Assembly: GCF_042432815.1 (NCBI RefSeq)
Contig: NZ_JBHLWM010000005.1
Span: 310,001-374,000, forward strand
Direction: 5' to 3'
DNA from: Rhodopseudomonas telluris
GTDB lineage: Bacteria; Pseudomonadota; Alphaproteobacteria; Rhizobiales; Xanthobacteraceae
Length of the DNA: 64,000 nucleotides
Shown here in pieces: positions 25,670 to 34,519 of this stretch. Within the stretch, counting starts at the first letter, position 1. Every line of letters starts with the position of its first letter. Below the pieces are notes generated by a model. It saw nothing but the letters and a program-made list of their open reading frames with translations, did not search any database and had not been told where the DNA came from. The position numbers and the translations under genes were made by a program.

Positions 25670-26547
25670 CAGATCGATCCGAACAGGCCACGCGGCCGAA
25701 TGAAGACAACGAGCAGATACACCGCGTAAATGCCGACGGATTTGAGCGACGGCGGCAGGATCAGCGCGGTGGAGGCCTCGACCAGACCGACGATGATGCC
25801 GCCGGCGAAGGCGCCGAACACGCTGCCGAAGCCGCCGAGCGCCACGGTGACGTAGGCGATCAGTGCGAACGAGGCGCCGACGTCGGGATAGATGTAGAAG
25901 AACATCGCCATCACGGCGCCGGCCAATCCGACCAGCGCGCCGCCGAGGCCCCAGCCGAGCGCGAACACCTTGTTCTTGTCGATGCCGACCAGCGCCACAG
26001 CGCCGGCGTCCTCGCGGGTCGCCTCGAGCGCGCGGCCGAAGTCGGTCTTCTTGATGAAGAAGTACAGCGCCCCGAACGCTGCCAGCGACACCAGCGCGCC
26101 GACCAGTTGCGGCACCGGCAGAAACACGCCGCCGATCTGCAGCGTCTTGCCGCCGAGCCAGGAGACGTTGATGCTGCGATAGTCCGGCGTGAAGAAGTAC
26201 TGCGCCAGGCCGCGCATCAGGATGGCGAGGCCGAAGGTGGTGAAGATCTGGACCATGCCGATATTGGCTTTGGCCCGCATCGCGAACCGGACCACCAATA
26301 AATACGCCACCGCGCCGAATACGAACATCGCCGCCCCCACCAGGGGCGCGGCGAGCAGCGGATCGATCGCGAAGAACGCGAACAGGAAAAAGGTGATGTA
26401 CATCGCCAACATCAGGAATTCGCCGTGGGCGAAGTTGGTGACGTCCATCAGGCCGAAGATCAGAGCCAGGCCGACCGCGACCAGCCCGTAGAGAAGTCCC
26501 ATCAGCAGGCCGCTGGCCAGGGACTGGATGATCGTGGCGGTGGTCAA
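25669..26547 (-). CDS. livH: Branched-chain amino acid-type ABC importer, permease (LivH)
   Basis: A permease of about 292 residues with seven to eight membrane segments. LALIFGLMDVTNFAHGE near residue 28 and the cytoplasmic ALEATREDAGAVALVGID near 170 are LivH marks. There is no ATG at the front: TTG codons stand at 26553 and 26547. AGGAG is only two bases from the first but seven from the second, so 26547 is preferred. Its stop overlaps the livM start. The gene follows the binding-protein gene after a gap holding a family A repeat, which may set the high binding-protein to permease ratio common in such operons. Confidence 0.88.
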   Translation of the reverse strand: MTTATIIQSLASGLLMGLLYGLVAVGLALIFGLMDVTNFAHGEFLMLAMYITFFLFAFFAIDPLLAAPLVGAAMFVFGAVAYLLVVRFAMRAKANIGMVQIFTTFGLAILMRGLAQYFFTPDYRSINVSWLGGKTLQIGGVFLPVPQLVGALVSLAAFGALYFFIKKTDFGRALEATREDAGAVALVGIDKNKVFALGWGLGGALVGLAGAVMAMFFYIYPDVGASFALIAYVTVALGGFGSVFGAFAGGIIVGLVEASTALILPPSLKSVGIYAVYLLVVFIRPRGLFGSI

Positions 26548-26582
26548 AGGCAATGCTCCTGAACAAGAAAAAGCGCATCCCC

Positions 26583-26661
26583 GTCATTGCGAGGAGCGAA
26601 GCGACGAAGCAATCCAGATCAGTGCACCGCGCTGGATTGCTTCGCTTCGCTCGCAATGACG
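26583..26661. repeat. Dispersed inverted repeat, family A copy 6
   Basis: GTCATTGCGAGGAGCGAAGC and GCTTCGCTCGCAATGAC, with GCAATCCAG and CTGGATTGC inside. It sits in the 133-base gap between the binding-protein gene and livH of one operon. Confidence 0.88.
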
Positions 26662-26680
26662 GTGAGCGGTAGCGATCTCC

Positions 26681-27931
26681 TTACGGCATCGGCCAGATCG
26701 CCTCCGCGACCTTGGCCTGTTCGGGGAAGATCGTGACGAACTTGCCGCCGACATATTGCAGCAGCACCGGGTCGGCGAAGGTGTTCTGCCCCTGCTCGTC
26801 GAACTTGACGCGGCTCCACGGCATGATGGTCTGTTCGCCCGGCATGTCGGTGGCGACCAGCGCTTCGCGGATTTTCTCGCCGTCGGTCGACTTGGCGCGG
26901 TTGATGGCGTCGGCCATCACGATCAGACCCATGAACTGTCGCGACGAGTAGTCGTTGAAGTCCTTGCCGGACTTCTCCTTGTACATTTCGTTGATCTTGC
27001 CGACCATCGGCCGCTTCTGCGCGAGGTCGAGCGAGAACGAGCCGCGCGAGATCACGCCCGGGATCTTGTCGCCGACCGCGTCGTACAGCGCCTTTTCGGA
27101 GAAGCCGGCGTCCTGCGCGACGATGTTCTTGGCCTTGTAGCCGAGTTCGCCCATGGTGCGGATCAACAGAATGCCGTCGGTGGTGTAGCTCGACGGCATC
27201 AGCACGTCGGCGTCGGCGGCCTTGAGCTGCTGCACTTCGGCCGTCAGCGACGGCGAGTTGGCGCGATACTTGATGTCGGCGACGACCTTGTAGCCCCGGT
27301 CCTGCGCGAGCTTGAGCTGCGCGTTCGACGAGTCGGTGCCGAAGATGGTGTCTTCGTGGAACAGCGCCAGCGTCTCGATCTTCTGGCCCTTCTTCTTCAG
27401 CGCATCGAAGAAATCGAACATCGCCTGCGAGAACATCTCGTCATGTGGCGCGGCGCGGAAATAGTACTTCAGACCACGGCGGTGCAGACTCGGCGAGGAG
27501 TTGTCGGCCGACAGGAACGGAACCTGATAGCGCTCGCAGATCTGGCTGACGGTGACCGCGACGGCACTCTGATAGGTACCGACGATAGCGCACACCTTCT
27601 CCTGCGTGATCAGGCGCTCCGCCTCGGCGCGGCCCTTCTGCGGATCGGCCTGGTGATCGGCGAACACCAGACGGATCTTGGCGCCGCCGAGCCCCGGCAG
27701 GCCCTCGCCGCGTGCGAGCGGCAGGTCGTAGTCATAGTTGCCATTGATTAGCTCGGCCGCGGTCTGGAACGCCTTCTGCGCATCGACGCCGATCTGCGCG
27801 CTGGCGCCCGACAGCGGATAGATCACGCCGATGACGACTTCCTTGGCCTGCGCGCGTGCGGCCGTGGCGAACGGCAGCACGGCCGCCGTCGCGGCGCCAC
27901 CCAGCAGGAGATTACGGCGATCGATCTTCAT
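26681..27931 (-). CDS. ABC importer substrate-binding protein (LivK-like)
   Basis: A 416-residue periplasmic binding protein of the branched-chain amino acid/urea/aromatic-acid type. The N-terminus has a twin-arginine-like signal: DRRNLLLGG followed by a hydrophobic stretch and an ARAQA cleavage site near residue 29. GVIYPLSGASAQIG begins the mature fold. It captures the solute in the periplasm and delivers it to LivHMGF. First gene of the operon. Proteins of this class in this group of bacteria often bind aromatic acids, short amides or ureides rather than leucine; the amidohydrolase and DUF1445 genes next door hint at a nitrogenous solute. Confidence 0.88.
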   Translation of the reverse strand: MKIDRRNLLLGGAATAAVLPFATAARAQAKEVVIGVIYPLSGASAQIGVDAQKAFQTAAELINGNYDYDLPLARGEGLPGLGGAKIRLVFADHQADPQKGRAEAERLITQEKVCAIVGTYQSAVAVTVSQICERYQVPFLSADNSSPSLHRRGLKYYFRAAPHDEMFSQAMFDFFDALKKKGQKIETLALFHEDTIFGTDSSNAQLKLAQDRGYKVVADIKYRANSPSLTAEVQQLKAADADVLMPSSYTTDGILLIRTMGELGYKAKNIVAQDAGFSEKALYDAVGDKIPGVISRGSFSLDLAQKRPMVGKINEMYKEKSGKDFNDYSSRQFMGLIVMADAINRAKSTDGEKIREALVATDMPGEQTIMPWSRVKFDEQGQNTFADPVLLQYVGGKFVTIFPEQAKVAEAIWPMP

Positions 27932-28001
27932 GTCATATTCCTTTGTTACCAGCGCTGATGGTCAAGGGATCGAAGGTTTTGGATCGAAGGTTCGGTTGGC
28001 C

Positions 28002-28820
28002 TCACAGCACCGCAAGGTGCTTGTTCTTCAGGTCGGTGACAAGCATCAATCCGGGCGCGTGTGTAATTGCGAACGGGACCTTGGCGGCCGCGATCACTGC
28101 CTGCGGAGTGACTCCGCATGCCCAGAACACCGGAAGTTCGTCGGGCTTGATCGTCACCGCATCTCCATAATCCGGCTTGGCGATATCGGCGATGCCGATC
28201 GACTGCGGCAGGCCGATATGCACCGGCGCGCCGTGGACGGATGGAAAACGCGAGGTGATCTGTACGGCGCGGATCGCGTCCTTCGGCTTGAGCGGCCGCA
28301 TCGACACCACCATCGGGCCGGCGAACGGTCCCGCCGGCGTGCAGGGAATGTTGGTACGATACATCGGGACGCGGACTTTCTCCTCGATGTGACGGATCGG
28401 AATATCGTCGGCGAGCAGCGCCTCTTCGAACGAGAACGAGCAGCCGATCACGAAAGCGACCAGATCGTCACGCCAATGCGCCATGACGTCAGCCGGCTCG
28501 TCGATCACCTCGCCGTCGCGCCAGACCCGGTAGGCCGGCACGTCGGTGCGGATGTCGAGATCGACGCCGAGCGTCGGGATCATCGGATTGCCGACGTCGG
28601 ACATGCCGATGATCGGGCAAGGTTTGGGATTGAGCTGGCAGAAGCGATGGAAGGCGGCGGCGTACTTTTCAGGAAGGATCGCCAGATTGCCCTGGACGAA
28701 GCCGGGGGCAACGCCGGCGGTCGAGTCGGCCAGGCCAGCCCGATAAGCGAGCCTCGCCTGGTGAGGTGGACTCATCGAACCCTCGGACTGGAGCTGCTCG
28801 CCTGCCATAAAAACAGTCAT
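28002..28820 (-). CDS. DUF1445 / D-glutamate cyclase-like putative hydro-lyase
   Basis: A 272-residue cytoplasmic protein of the DUF1445 (UPF0317) family. Landmarks include GFVQGNLAILP near residue 40, FVIGCSFSFEEAL near 124, NIPC near 157, and WACGVTPQAV near 232. Family members are annotated as hydro-lyases, and one characterised member is a mitochondrial D-glutamate cyclase. Expected activity is therefore lyase or cyclase chemistry on an amino or oxo acid; not proven here. ATG at 28820 with AGGA seven bases upstream; a second ATG four codons in is less well placed. It is divergent from the LysR gene across a 112-base region with a 16-base perfect palindrome. Confidence 0.8.
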   Translation of the reverse strand: MTVFMAGEQLQSEGSMSPPHQARLAYRAGLADSTAGVAPGFVQGNLAILPEKYAAAFHRFCQLNPKPCPIIGMSDVGNPMIPTLGVDLDIRTDVPAYRVWRDGEVIDEPADVMAHWRDDLVAFVIGCSFSFEEALLADDIPIRHIEEKVRVPMYRTNIPCTPAGPFAGPMVVSMRPLKPKDAIRAVQITSRFPSVHGAPVHIGLPQSIGIADIAKPDYGDAVTIKPDELPVFWACGVTPQAVIAAAKVPFAITHAPGLMLVTDLKNKHLAVL

Positions 28821-28881
28821 CCTCTCATCCTGCCTCTCTCGACAGCAGTGGAGCGCAAGCGTAATATAATGTCTAATCTTT

Positions 28882-28897
28882 GTTTCTGATCAGAAAC
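28882..28897. promoter_or_regulatory. Perfect 16-base palindrome, LysR operator candidate
   Basis: GTTTCTGATCAGAAAC is its own reverse complement. It lies midway between the divergent DUF1445 gene (start 28820) and the LysR gene (start 28933), where LysR-type regulators usually bind to control both themselves and their target. Confidence 0.65.
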
Positions 28898-28932
28898 GAT
28901 AAGCTCTCGTTATTCATGAGAGGAGCCACCCG

Positions 28933-29904
28933 ATGGTGGACTTCAAAGCGCTCGAGACCTTCCTGTGGGTCGTGACGCTGGGCAGCTTCCGCGGGGCCGC
29001 GCATAAGCTCAACACCACGCAGCCCGCGATCTCCCAGCGGATCGCACAACTTGAGCGCGAACTCGGCGTCCGGTTGCTGCAGCGGGATCATCGCATGGCC
29101 TCGCCGACCCCGAGCGGCCGGCAGCTGATGCTCTACGCCGAAAAGCTGATCGGGCTGCGCACCGAAATGCTCGCGGTAGTCGGCGATCAGTCCAGCATGC
29201 GCGGCGTGCTGCGGCTCGGCGTCGCCGAGACCATCGTGCACACATGGCTGCCGCGGCTGATCGAGCGGGTCAATCGGCTGTATCCGAACCTGTCGCTGGA
29301 GATCGAAGTCGACATCACCCCGAACCTGCGCGCGCGCCTGCTGGCGCAAGAGATCGAGCTCGCCTTCCTGCTCGGGCCGATGACGGCCTCGACGGTGCGC
29401 AGCCGTGTACTGTGCGAGTATGCGATCGGCTTTTTGGCGAGTCCCTCACTCGGACTCGGCAGCGGCCCGCTGGCTGTCGAGGATCTCGCCAGATTTCCGA
29501 TCATCACCTTCCCGCGCAAGACGCAGCCTTACGAGATCGTCCGCTCGCTGTTCAACAAACCGGAGCTGCCGCCGATCCGGCTGCACGCGTCGGCCTCGCT
29601 CGGCACCGTCGTTCACATGGCGATCGAGGGACTGGGCATCGCCGTGATCCCGACCGCGATCGTCGAGAACGAACTCGCCGACGGACGTCTTCAGTTGCTG
29701 CAGACCGACCTCAAGATCCCGCCGCTGCGGTTCTCGGCCAGCTGGCTCGCCTCTCCCGACACGGTAGCGATCGAGCGCGTTGCCGAACTCGCAGTCGACA
29801 TCGCTCACACCGGCGGCTTCATGCCGGAAACTGTGCCCGAGGCTGCGCCCGATGCAGCGCAGCTCCGCGACATTCTGCCGGCGCGCGAACCCGCAATTGG
29901 TTGA
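28933..29904 (+). CDS. LysR-family regulator
   Basis: A 323-residue LysR-type regulator. The winged helix-turn-helix covers about residues 3-62 (FRGAAHKLNTTQPAISQRI, then LLQRDHRM). The effector domain follows, and the C-terminus ends in a 25-residue acidic-proline tail (ETVPEAAPDAA) longer than usual. ATG at 28933 with GAGAGGAG upstream. Divergent from the DUF1445 gene and followed after 75 bases by the amidohydrolase and 2-hydroxyacid dehydrogenase genes on the same strand. It probably controls this small catabolic set. Confidence 0.9.
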   Translation: MVDFKALETFLWVVTLGSFRGAAHKLNTTQPAISQRIAQLERELGVRLLQRDHRMASPTPSGRQLMLYAEKLIGLRTEMLAVVGDQSSMRGVLRLGVAETIVHTWLPRLIERVNRLYPNLSLEIEVDITPNLRARLLAQEIELAFLLGPMTASTVRSRVLCEYAIGFLASPSLGLGSGPLAVEDLARFPIITFPRKTQPYEIVRSLFNKPELPPIRLHASASLGTVVHMAIEGLGIAVIPTAIVENELADGRLQLLQTDLKIPPLRFSASWLASPDTVAIERVAELAVDIAHTGGFMPETVPEAAPDAAQLRDILPAREPAIG

Positions 29905-29979
29905 CGCGCGCAGCGGCGCGTTGAACTCTCTCACCTCTGCCGCGCCGCTCGGCGGCGTCTTGTCTTATTCGGAGACCTC

Positions 29980-31227
29980 ATGACCAAGCCTGCCTCGAAC
30001 CTGCAGATCGATTCCGCACGCCTGTGGGACACCATCCACACCACGGCAAAGTTCGGTGGCACGCCGAAAGGCGGCGTGCGGCGACTGACGCTGGGGCCGG
30101 AGGACAAGCAGGTGCGCGACTGGTTTCGCAGCGCCTGCGAACAGGCGGGGCTCGAGGTGCGGATCGATGCGCTCGGCAACATGTTCGCGCTGCGCAAGGG
30201 CCGCGACATGTCGAAACCGCCGATCGGGCTCGGTTCGCATCTCGACACCCAGCCGACCGGCGGCAAGTTCGACGGCATTCTCGGGACGCTCGGCGCGCTG
30301 GAAGTGATCCGCACCCTGAACGACGCCGGCATCGAGACCGAGCTGCCGCTGTGCGTCACCAACTGGACCAATGAAGAAGGCTCGCGCTACGCCCCCGCGA
30401 TGATGGGATCGGCGGCCTTCGTCGGCGACTTCACCGTCGAGGATATTCTGAGCCGGAAGGATGCCGCCGGCATCAGCGTTGCGGAGGCGCTCGACAGCAT
30501 CGGCTATCGCGGCGATCAGGCCGTCGGCACGCAGCCGTTCAGCGGCTTCATCGAGCTGCATATCGAACAGGGACCGATCCTCGAAGCCGAGGGCAAGACC
30601 ATCGGCGTGGTGGAGAACGGCCAAGGCGTGCTGTGGTACGACGGCAAAATCACCGGCTTCGAGAGCCATGCCGGCTCCACCCCGATGAACCTGCGCCGCG
30701 ATGCGTTGGCGACGCTGTCCGAGATCGTGCTTGCCGTCGAGCGGGTCGCGACCGAGCTCGGCAACGCGGTCGGCACCGTCGGCGAAGCGGTGATCGCCGC
30801 GCCGTCGCGCAACGTCATTCCCGGCGAAATCGCCTTCACCATCGACGCCCGCAGCGCGGACGCGGCCATTCTCGCGCAGCTCGATGCGCGCATCCGCGCC
30901 GCGGCCGCCGAGATCGCCGCCAAGCGCAAGGTCGAGGTGACGCTCGATCTGGTCTGGCGCAAGGAGCCGACGCATTTCGACACGACACTGGTCGGCGCGG
31001 TCGCGACGGCTGCGGAAACGCTCGGCTACGCCAATCGCCGCATCACCTCGGGGGCCGGTCACGACGCCTGCAACCTCAACGCCAAGGTGCCGACCGCGAT
31101 GATCTTCGTGCCGTGCAAGGACGGCATCAGCCACAACGAGCTGGAGGACGCGACCCAGGCCGATTGTGCCGCGGGCGCCAACGTGCTGCTGCACACTGTG
31201 CTGTCGCTCGCCGGCGTCGCGAAGTAA
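29980..31227 (+). CDS. M20-family amidohydrolase (N-carbamoyl-L-amino acid hydrolase / allantoate amidohydrolase type)
   Basis: A 415-residue metal-dependent hydrolase. GLGSHLDTQPTGGKFDG near residue 83 supplies the first metal histidine and aspartate, NWTNEEGSRY near 127 the glutamate pair, IELHIEQGP near 188, and GAGHDACNL near 365 the last histidine. This pattern separates the HyuC/AllC/beta-ureidopropionase branch from other M20 peptidases. It cleaves a carbamoyl or ureido amide. The sequence does not distinguish ureido amino acids, allantoate or beta-ureidopropionate. It sits after the LysR gene and 25 bases before the 2-hydroxyacid dehydrogenase. Confidence 0.88.
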   Translation: MTKPASNLQIDSARLWDTIHTTAKFGGTPKGGVRRLTLGPEDKQVRDWFRSACEQAGLEVRIDALGNMFALRKGRDMSKPPIGLGSHLDTQPTGGKFDGILGTLGALEVIRTLNDAGIETELPLCVTNWTNEEGSRYAPAMMGSAAFVGDFTVEDILSRKDAAGISVAEALDSIGYRGDQAVGTQPFSGFIELHIEQGPILEAEGKTIGVVENGQGVLWYDGKITGFESHAGSTPMNLRRDALATLSEIVLAVERVATELGNAVGTVGEAVIAAPSRNVIPGEIAFTIDARSADAAILAQLDARIRAAAAEIAAKRKVEVTLDLVWRKEPTHFDTTLVGAVATAAETLGYANRRITSGAGHDACNLNAKVPTAMIFVPCKDGISHNELEDATQADCAAGANVLLHTVLSLAGVAK

Positions 31228-31252
31228 CAATCGGGGTTGGGGGGAAGCACAC

Positions 31253-32167
31253 ATGCACGCGGTGTTCGTCGATGCCAGCGACACGCTGGCGCTGATCATG
31301 GAGCAGCAGGCGCGGCCCGACGATCTTCCGATCGTGATCCATCGCGATCCGGACGTCAGCCCGGGCGACCTGCCCGCCGTGCTGGGCGACGCCGCGATCG
31401 CCATCATCGATCACACCTACCTCCCGACCGAGATCGCGCGGCAATGCACCGGGCTGAAGCACGTGGTGTTTCTCGGCACCGGCGCGCGCAGCTACATGAA
31501 TATCGAGGAGCTCGCCGAACTCGGCATCAGCGTCCACCTGATCCGCGGCTATGGCGACACCGCCGTCGCCGAAGCCACCATCGCGCTGATGTGGGCGGCG
31601 GCGCGCAACCTCGCGCTAATGGACCGCGAGATGCGCGCCGGCCAATGGCTGCGCGAGGACGGCATGCAGCTCACCGGCAAGACCCTCGGCCTGATTGGCT
31701 TCGGCGGCATCGGCGCCGAGGTCGCGCGGATCGCACACGGCTCGGGCATGAAGGTGCTCGCCTGGAATCGGACGCCGAAGACCATAGCAGGCGTCACCTT
31801 CGTGGACATCGACACGCTGCTGCGCGACAGCCACGTCGTCTCGCTGCACCTGCTGCTCGACGACGCCACCCGTGGATTCCTGTCGCGCGAGCGCATCGCC
31901 GCGATGCGGCCGGGTGCGATCCTGGTCAACACCGCGCGCGCCGGCCTCACCGACGAGGCGGCGATGATCGACGCACTGCGCTCCGGCCATCTGCGCCACG
32001 CCGCGCTCGACGTGTTCGAGATCGAGCCGCTGCCGGCGGACCATCCGCTGGCGACGCTGCCAAACGTCACCCTCTCCGCGCACTCCGCATTCCGCACGCC
32101 GGAGGCGAGCGAAAACCTGATCGACGCTGCGCTGGTACATTGCCGGCGCATCGCCGCAGAGCCGTAA
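31253..32167 (+). CDS. D-2-hydroxyacid dehydrogenase, NAD(P)-dependent
   Basis: A 304-residue dehydrogenase. The Rossmann motif GFGGIGAEVA is near residue 145. The three catalytic residues are visible: Arg in NTARAGLTDE (about 227), Glu in DVFEIEPL (about 257), and His in LSAHSAF (about 282). It interconverts 2-oxo acids and D-2-hydroxy acids. ATG at 31253 behind a strong GGGGGGAAG. It follows the amidohydrolase by 25 bases and is probably co-transcribed. The N-terminal substrate domain is somewhat short (about 100 residues), so substrate assignment from the family is unsafe. Confidence 0.87.
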   Translation: MHAVFVDASDTLALIMEQQARPDDLPIVIHRDPDVSPGDLPAVLGDAAIAIIDHTYLPTEIARQCTGLKHVVFLGTGARSYMNIEELAELGISVHLIRGYGDTAVAEATIALMWAAARNLALMDREMRAGQWLREDGMQLTGKTLGLIGFGGIGAEVARIAHGSGMKVLAWNRTPKTIAGVTFVDIDTLLRDSHVVSLHLLLDDATRGFLSRERIAAMRPGAILVNTARAGLTDEAAMIDALRSGHLRHAALDVFEIEPLPADHPLATLPNVTLSAHSAFRTPEASENLIDAALVHCRRIAAEP

Positions 32168-32245
32168 CGGCTTCTCTCCTCTCCCCGTAATCCAGGCGCC
32201 GGCGGCAACTAATTACCCGCCAGCGCCGCGGTCCGCTCGCGGCGG

Positions 32246-32259
32246 CTGATCCCGATCAA
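32246..32259. promoter_or_regulatory. FNR/FixK-like box, one mismatch
   Basis: CTGATCCCGATCAA differs at one base from the FNR/FixK consensus TTGAT-N4-ATCAA. It lies 55 bases before the membrane-protein start at 32315, a usual distance for an activator site. Confidence 0.35.
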
Positions 32260-32314
32260 CGCAGGGCCGTGCCGTCCTGGTGCAACATCGCTGCGGCTTG
32301 CAGGGAGTTTGCCC

Positions 32315-33175
32315 ATGAAGGACTGGATTGCGACTTGCGCCGTCGGGCTTGTGATCATCGTCGGCTGCGCAGCCGGACTCGGCGGCACGCTGGCTTTCCT
32401 GCTGGCCTTCGGCATCGCCTGGTATCTGTTCGCCGCGCGCGACCTCGGCTTCGCCCGCGCGCGCGACACGCTCGGCGTCAAGCTGCTGCCGCCGATCTGG
32501 CAGCGTGGCAACTGGCTCTGGGTCGAGCGCCTGCTCGACGACGGCGAGCGGCTGTTCAAGGCAGCATCCATCGCGCTGATCGTGATCAGCCTGGCACTGA
32601 TGTTCTGGCCGGACATCGTTTACGGCGCCGCGTTGCTGATCGCCGCGTTCTACGTCTCGGAGATCCTGCGCGGCAACCCGGACCCGCGTCCGCGCCTGGT
32701 CCACATTCCTGATGCCGGCCTTACGACCGCCACCGCATCTTCGCCCGCGGCACTTCCGCCTGCCGCGTGCCCGACGGTCCGTTCTGTGCTTCCGGCGCCG
32801 GTCACTCCGGCCCGCGCGCCTGCGCCATCATCGCAACGGATCGGCACGATCGTCGAAATTCTGGAACGCACGCGGAAGCTCAACGTCAGATCTCGCGCCG
32901 CGCGAAAGCCGGTGCCGCTCAGCCAGCGCCGGCCGTCGCAGCGCCCCGTCGCCGCAAAACATCCCTCCACCGCGAAGCCGACGCCGCGCGAGAAGCTCAA
33001 GCGCCCGCTGCGAGCCCGGTTCGACTTGCCGAGCCGCAAGCCGGACCACCCGATCGCAACCCGACCGCACAAACCCAGGCGGCCGCAGACGGCGCTCCGC
33101 AAGCCAACGATGCGCAAGCCCGTGACACCGAACGGCCGCGGCACGTCGAAACGCGCCGCGGCCGTGCGCCACTGA
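32315..33175 (+). CDS. Small membrane protein with long basic C-terminal tail, unknown function
   Basis: A 286-residue protein I do not recognise. Four hydrophobic segments are visible at about residues 4-20, 22-40, 86-100 and 102-118. The remaining 165 residues form a low-complexity tail very rich in Pro, Arg, Lys and Ala, with repeated RxP and KP units and hardly any acidic residues. Such a tail could bind nucleic acid, phospholipid or peptidoglycan. The membrane part resembles small DUF-type membrane proteins of the group. ATG at 32315, with GGGAG seven bases upstream. It is convergent with the tartrate-dehydrogenase-like gene, with 18 bases between the stops. Confidence 0.7.
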   Translation: MKDWIATCAVGLVIIVGCAAGLGGTLAFLLAFGIAWYLFAARDLGFARARDTLGVKLLPPIWQRGNWLWVERLLDDGERLFKAASIALIVISLALMFWPDIVYGAALLIAAFYVSEILRGNPDPRPRLVHIPDAGLTTATASSPAALPPAACPTVRSVLPAPVTPARAPAPSSQRIGTIVEILERTRKLNVRSRAARKPVPLSQRRPSQRPVAAKHPSTAKPTPREKLKRPLRARFDLPSRKPDHPIATRPHKPRRPQTALRKPTMRKPVTPNGRGTSKRAAAVRH

Positions 33176-33193
33176 CCGTTCCGGGCAGGCGCG

Positions 33194-34282
33194 CTACTCG
33201 ATCATCTCGGCCACGGCTTTGCCGCAAGCCGTCGTATCGGCCTGACCGCCGAGATCGCGGGTGCGCAGCGTGCGCTCGCCGAGCGTCCGTTCGATCGCCT
33301 TGACGATCGAGGCCGCCGCCTGCTTCTCACCGAGATGCTCCAGCATCATCGCGCCCGACCAGATCATCCCGATTGGATTGGCGATGCCCTGGCCTGCGAT
33401 ATCCGGCGCCGAGCCGTGAACCGGCTCGAACACGCTTGGGAAGTCACCTTCCGGATTGATATTGCCCGACGGCGCGATGCCGATCGTGCCGGTGCAGGCC
33501 GGGCCGAGGTCCGACAGGATGTCGCCGAACAGGTTGGAGCCGACCACGACGTCGAACCAGTCCGGATGCAGCACGAAATGAGCGGTGAGGATGTCGATGT
33601 GGTACTTGTCCCACTTCACCTCGGGATAGGCTTTCGCCATCGCTTCGACGCGCTCGTCCCAATACGGCATGGTGATCGAGATGCCGTTCGATTTGGTCGC
33701 CGAGGTCAGGTGCCGCTTCGGCCGCGACTGCGCCAGATCGAACGCGAACTTCAGAATGCGATCGACGCCGGTCCGGGTCATCACCGTCTGCTGCGTCACG
33801 AACTCGCGGTCGGTGTCGGGGAACATGCGGCCGCCCACCGATGAATACTCGCCCTCGGTGTTTTCCCGCACGACCCAGAAGTCGATGTCGCCCGGCTTGC
33901 GGCCGGCGAGCGGCGACGGCACGCCCGGCATCAGCCGCACCGGACGGAGATTGACGTACTGATCGAATTCGCGACGGAACTTGATCAGCGAGCCCCACAG
34001 CGAGATGTGGTCCGGAATCTTTTCCGGCCAACCGACCGCGCCGAAGAAGATCGCGTCGTGCATGCCGATCTTCTCCTTCCAGTCGTCCGGCATCATCTGG
34101 CCGTGCTTGGCATAGTAATCGTAGCTGGCGAAGTCGAAATGATCGAACTTCACATTGACGCGATGCTTCTTGGCCGCGGCCTCGAGGGCGCGGAGGCCTT
34201 CCGGCATCACTTCCTTGCCGATGCCGTCGCCGGGGATGACCGCGATCCGATACTCGCTCTTCGTTGTCTTCGTATTGTCCAA
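33194..34282 (-). CDS. Tartrate dehydrogenase / isopropylmalate dehydrogenase family protein
   Basis: A 362-residue beta-decarboxylating dehydrogenase. PGDGIGKEV near residue 17, FGAVGWP near 80, RENTEGEYS near 147, and the metal-binding DILSDLGPACTGTIG near 255 are all present. The WVVRENTEGEYSSVG and NLRPVRLMPG spacing fits the tartrate dehydrogenase/D-malate dehydrogenase branch (TtuC/DmlA) rather than LeuB. It oxidises and may decarboxylate a 2-hydroxy diacid with NAD. The start is TTG at 34282 with GAGGAAC upstream; no ATG is available. It is divergent from the second Liv-type importer, whose binding protein begins at 34520. Confidence 0.88.
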   Translation of the reverse strand: MDNTKTTKSEYRIAVIPGDGIGKEVMPEGLRALEAAAKKHRVNVKFDHFDFASYDYYAKHGQMMPDDWKEKIGMHDAIFFGAVGWPEKIPDHISLWGSLIKFRREFDQYVNLRPVRLMPGVPSPLAGRKPGDIDFWVVRENTEGEYSSVGGRMFPDTDREFVTQQTVMTRTGVDRILKFAFDLAQSRPKRHLTSATKSNGISITMPYWDERVEAMAKAYPEVKWDKYHIDILTAHFVLHPDWFDVVVGSNLFGDILSDLGPACTGTIGIAPSGNINPEGDFPSVFEPVHGSAPDIAGQGIANPIGMIWSGAMMLEHLGEKQAAASIVKAIERTLGERTLRTRDLGGQADTTACGKAVAEMIE

Positions 34283-34402
34283 GGACGGTTCCTCGATGCG
34301 TGAGCTTCACAGAATGGCAGCACGCAGGATGTGGACCAAACCGCGCGCGCGATCAACGCTGCAGCGCACACATAAACAACTATCAGCAATCTCCCATTGT
34401 GC

Positions 34403-34430
34403 TTGCCTGCGACAAAACGCGCGCTACACT
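34403..34430 (+). promoter_or_regulatory. Possible sigma70 promoter for the second importer
   Basis: TTGCCT (34403-34408) and TACACT (34425-34430) are 16 bases apart and lie 90 bases upstream of the binding-protein start. Only partial consensus, so tentative. Confidence 0.35.
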
Positions 34431-34519
34431 CTGCGCAGGCCGATCAACAAGGCCGTGGCCAACGCGCCCACAAAAACGGAGCCAAAGCGCCCGACAAATA
34501 AGAACAACGAGGAAACGTC

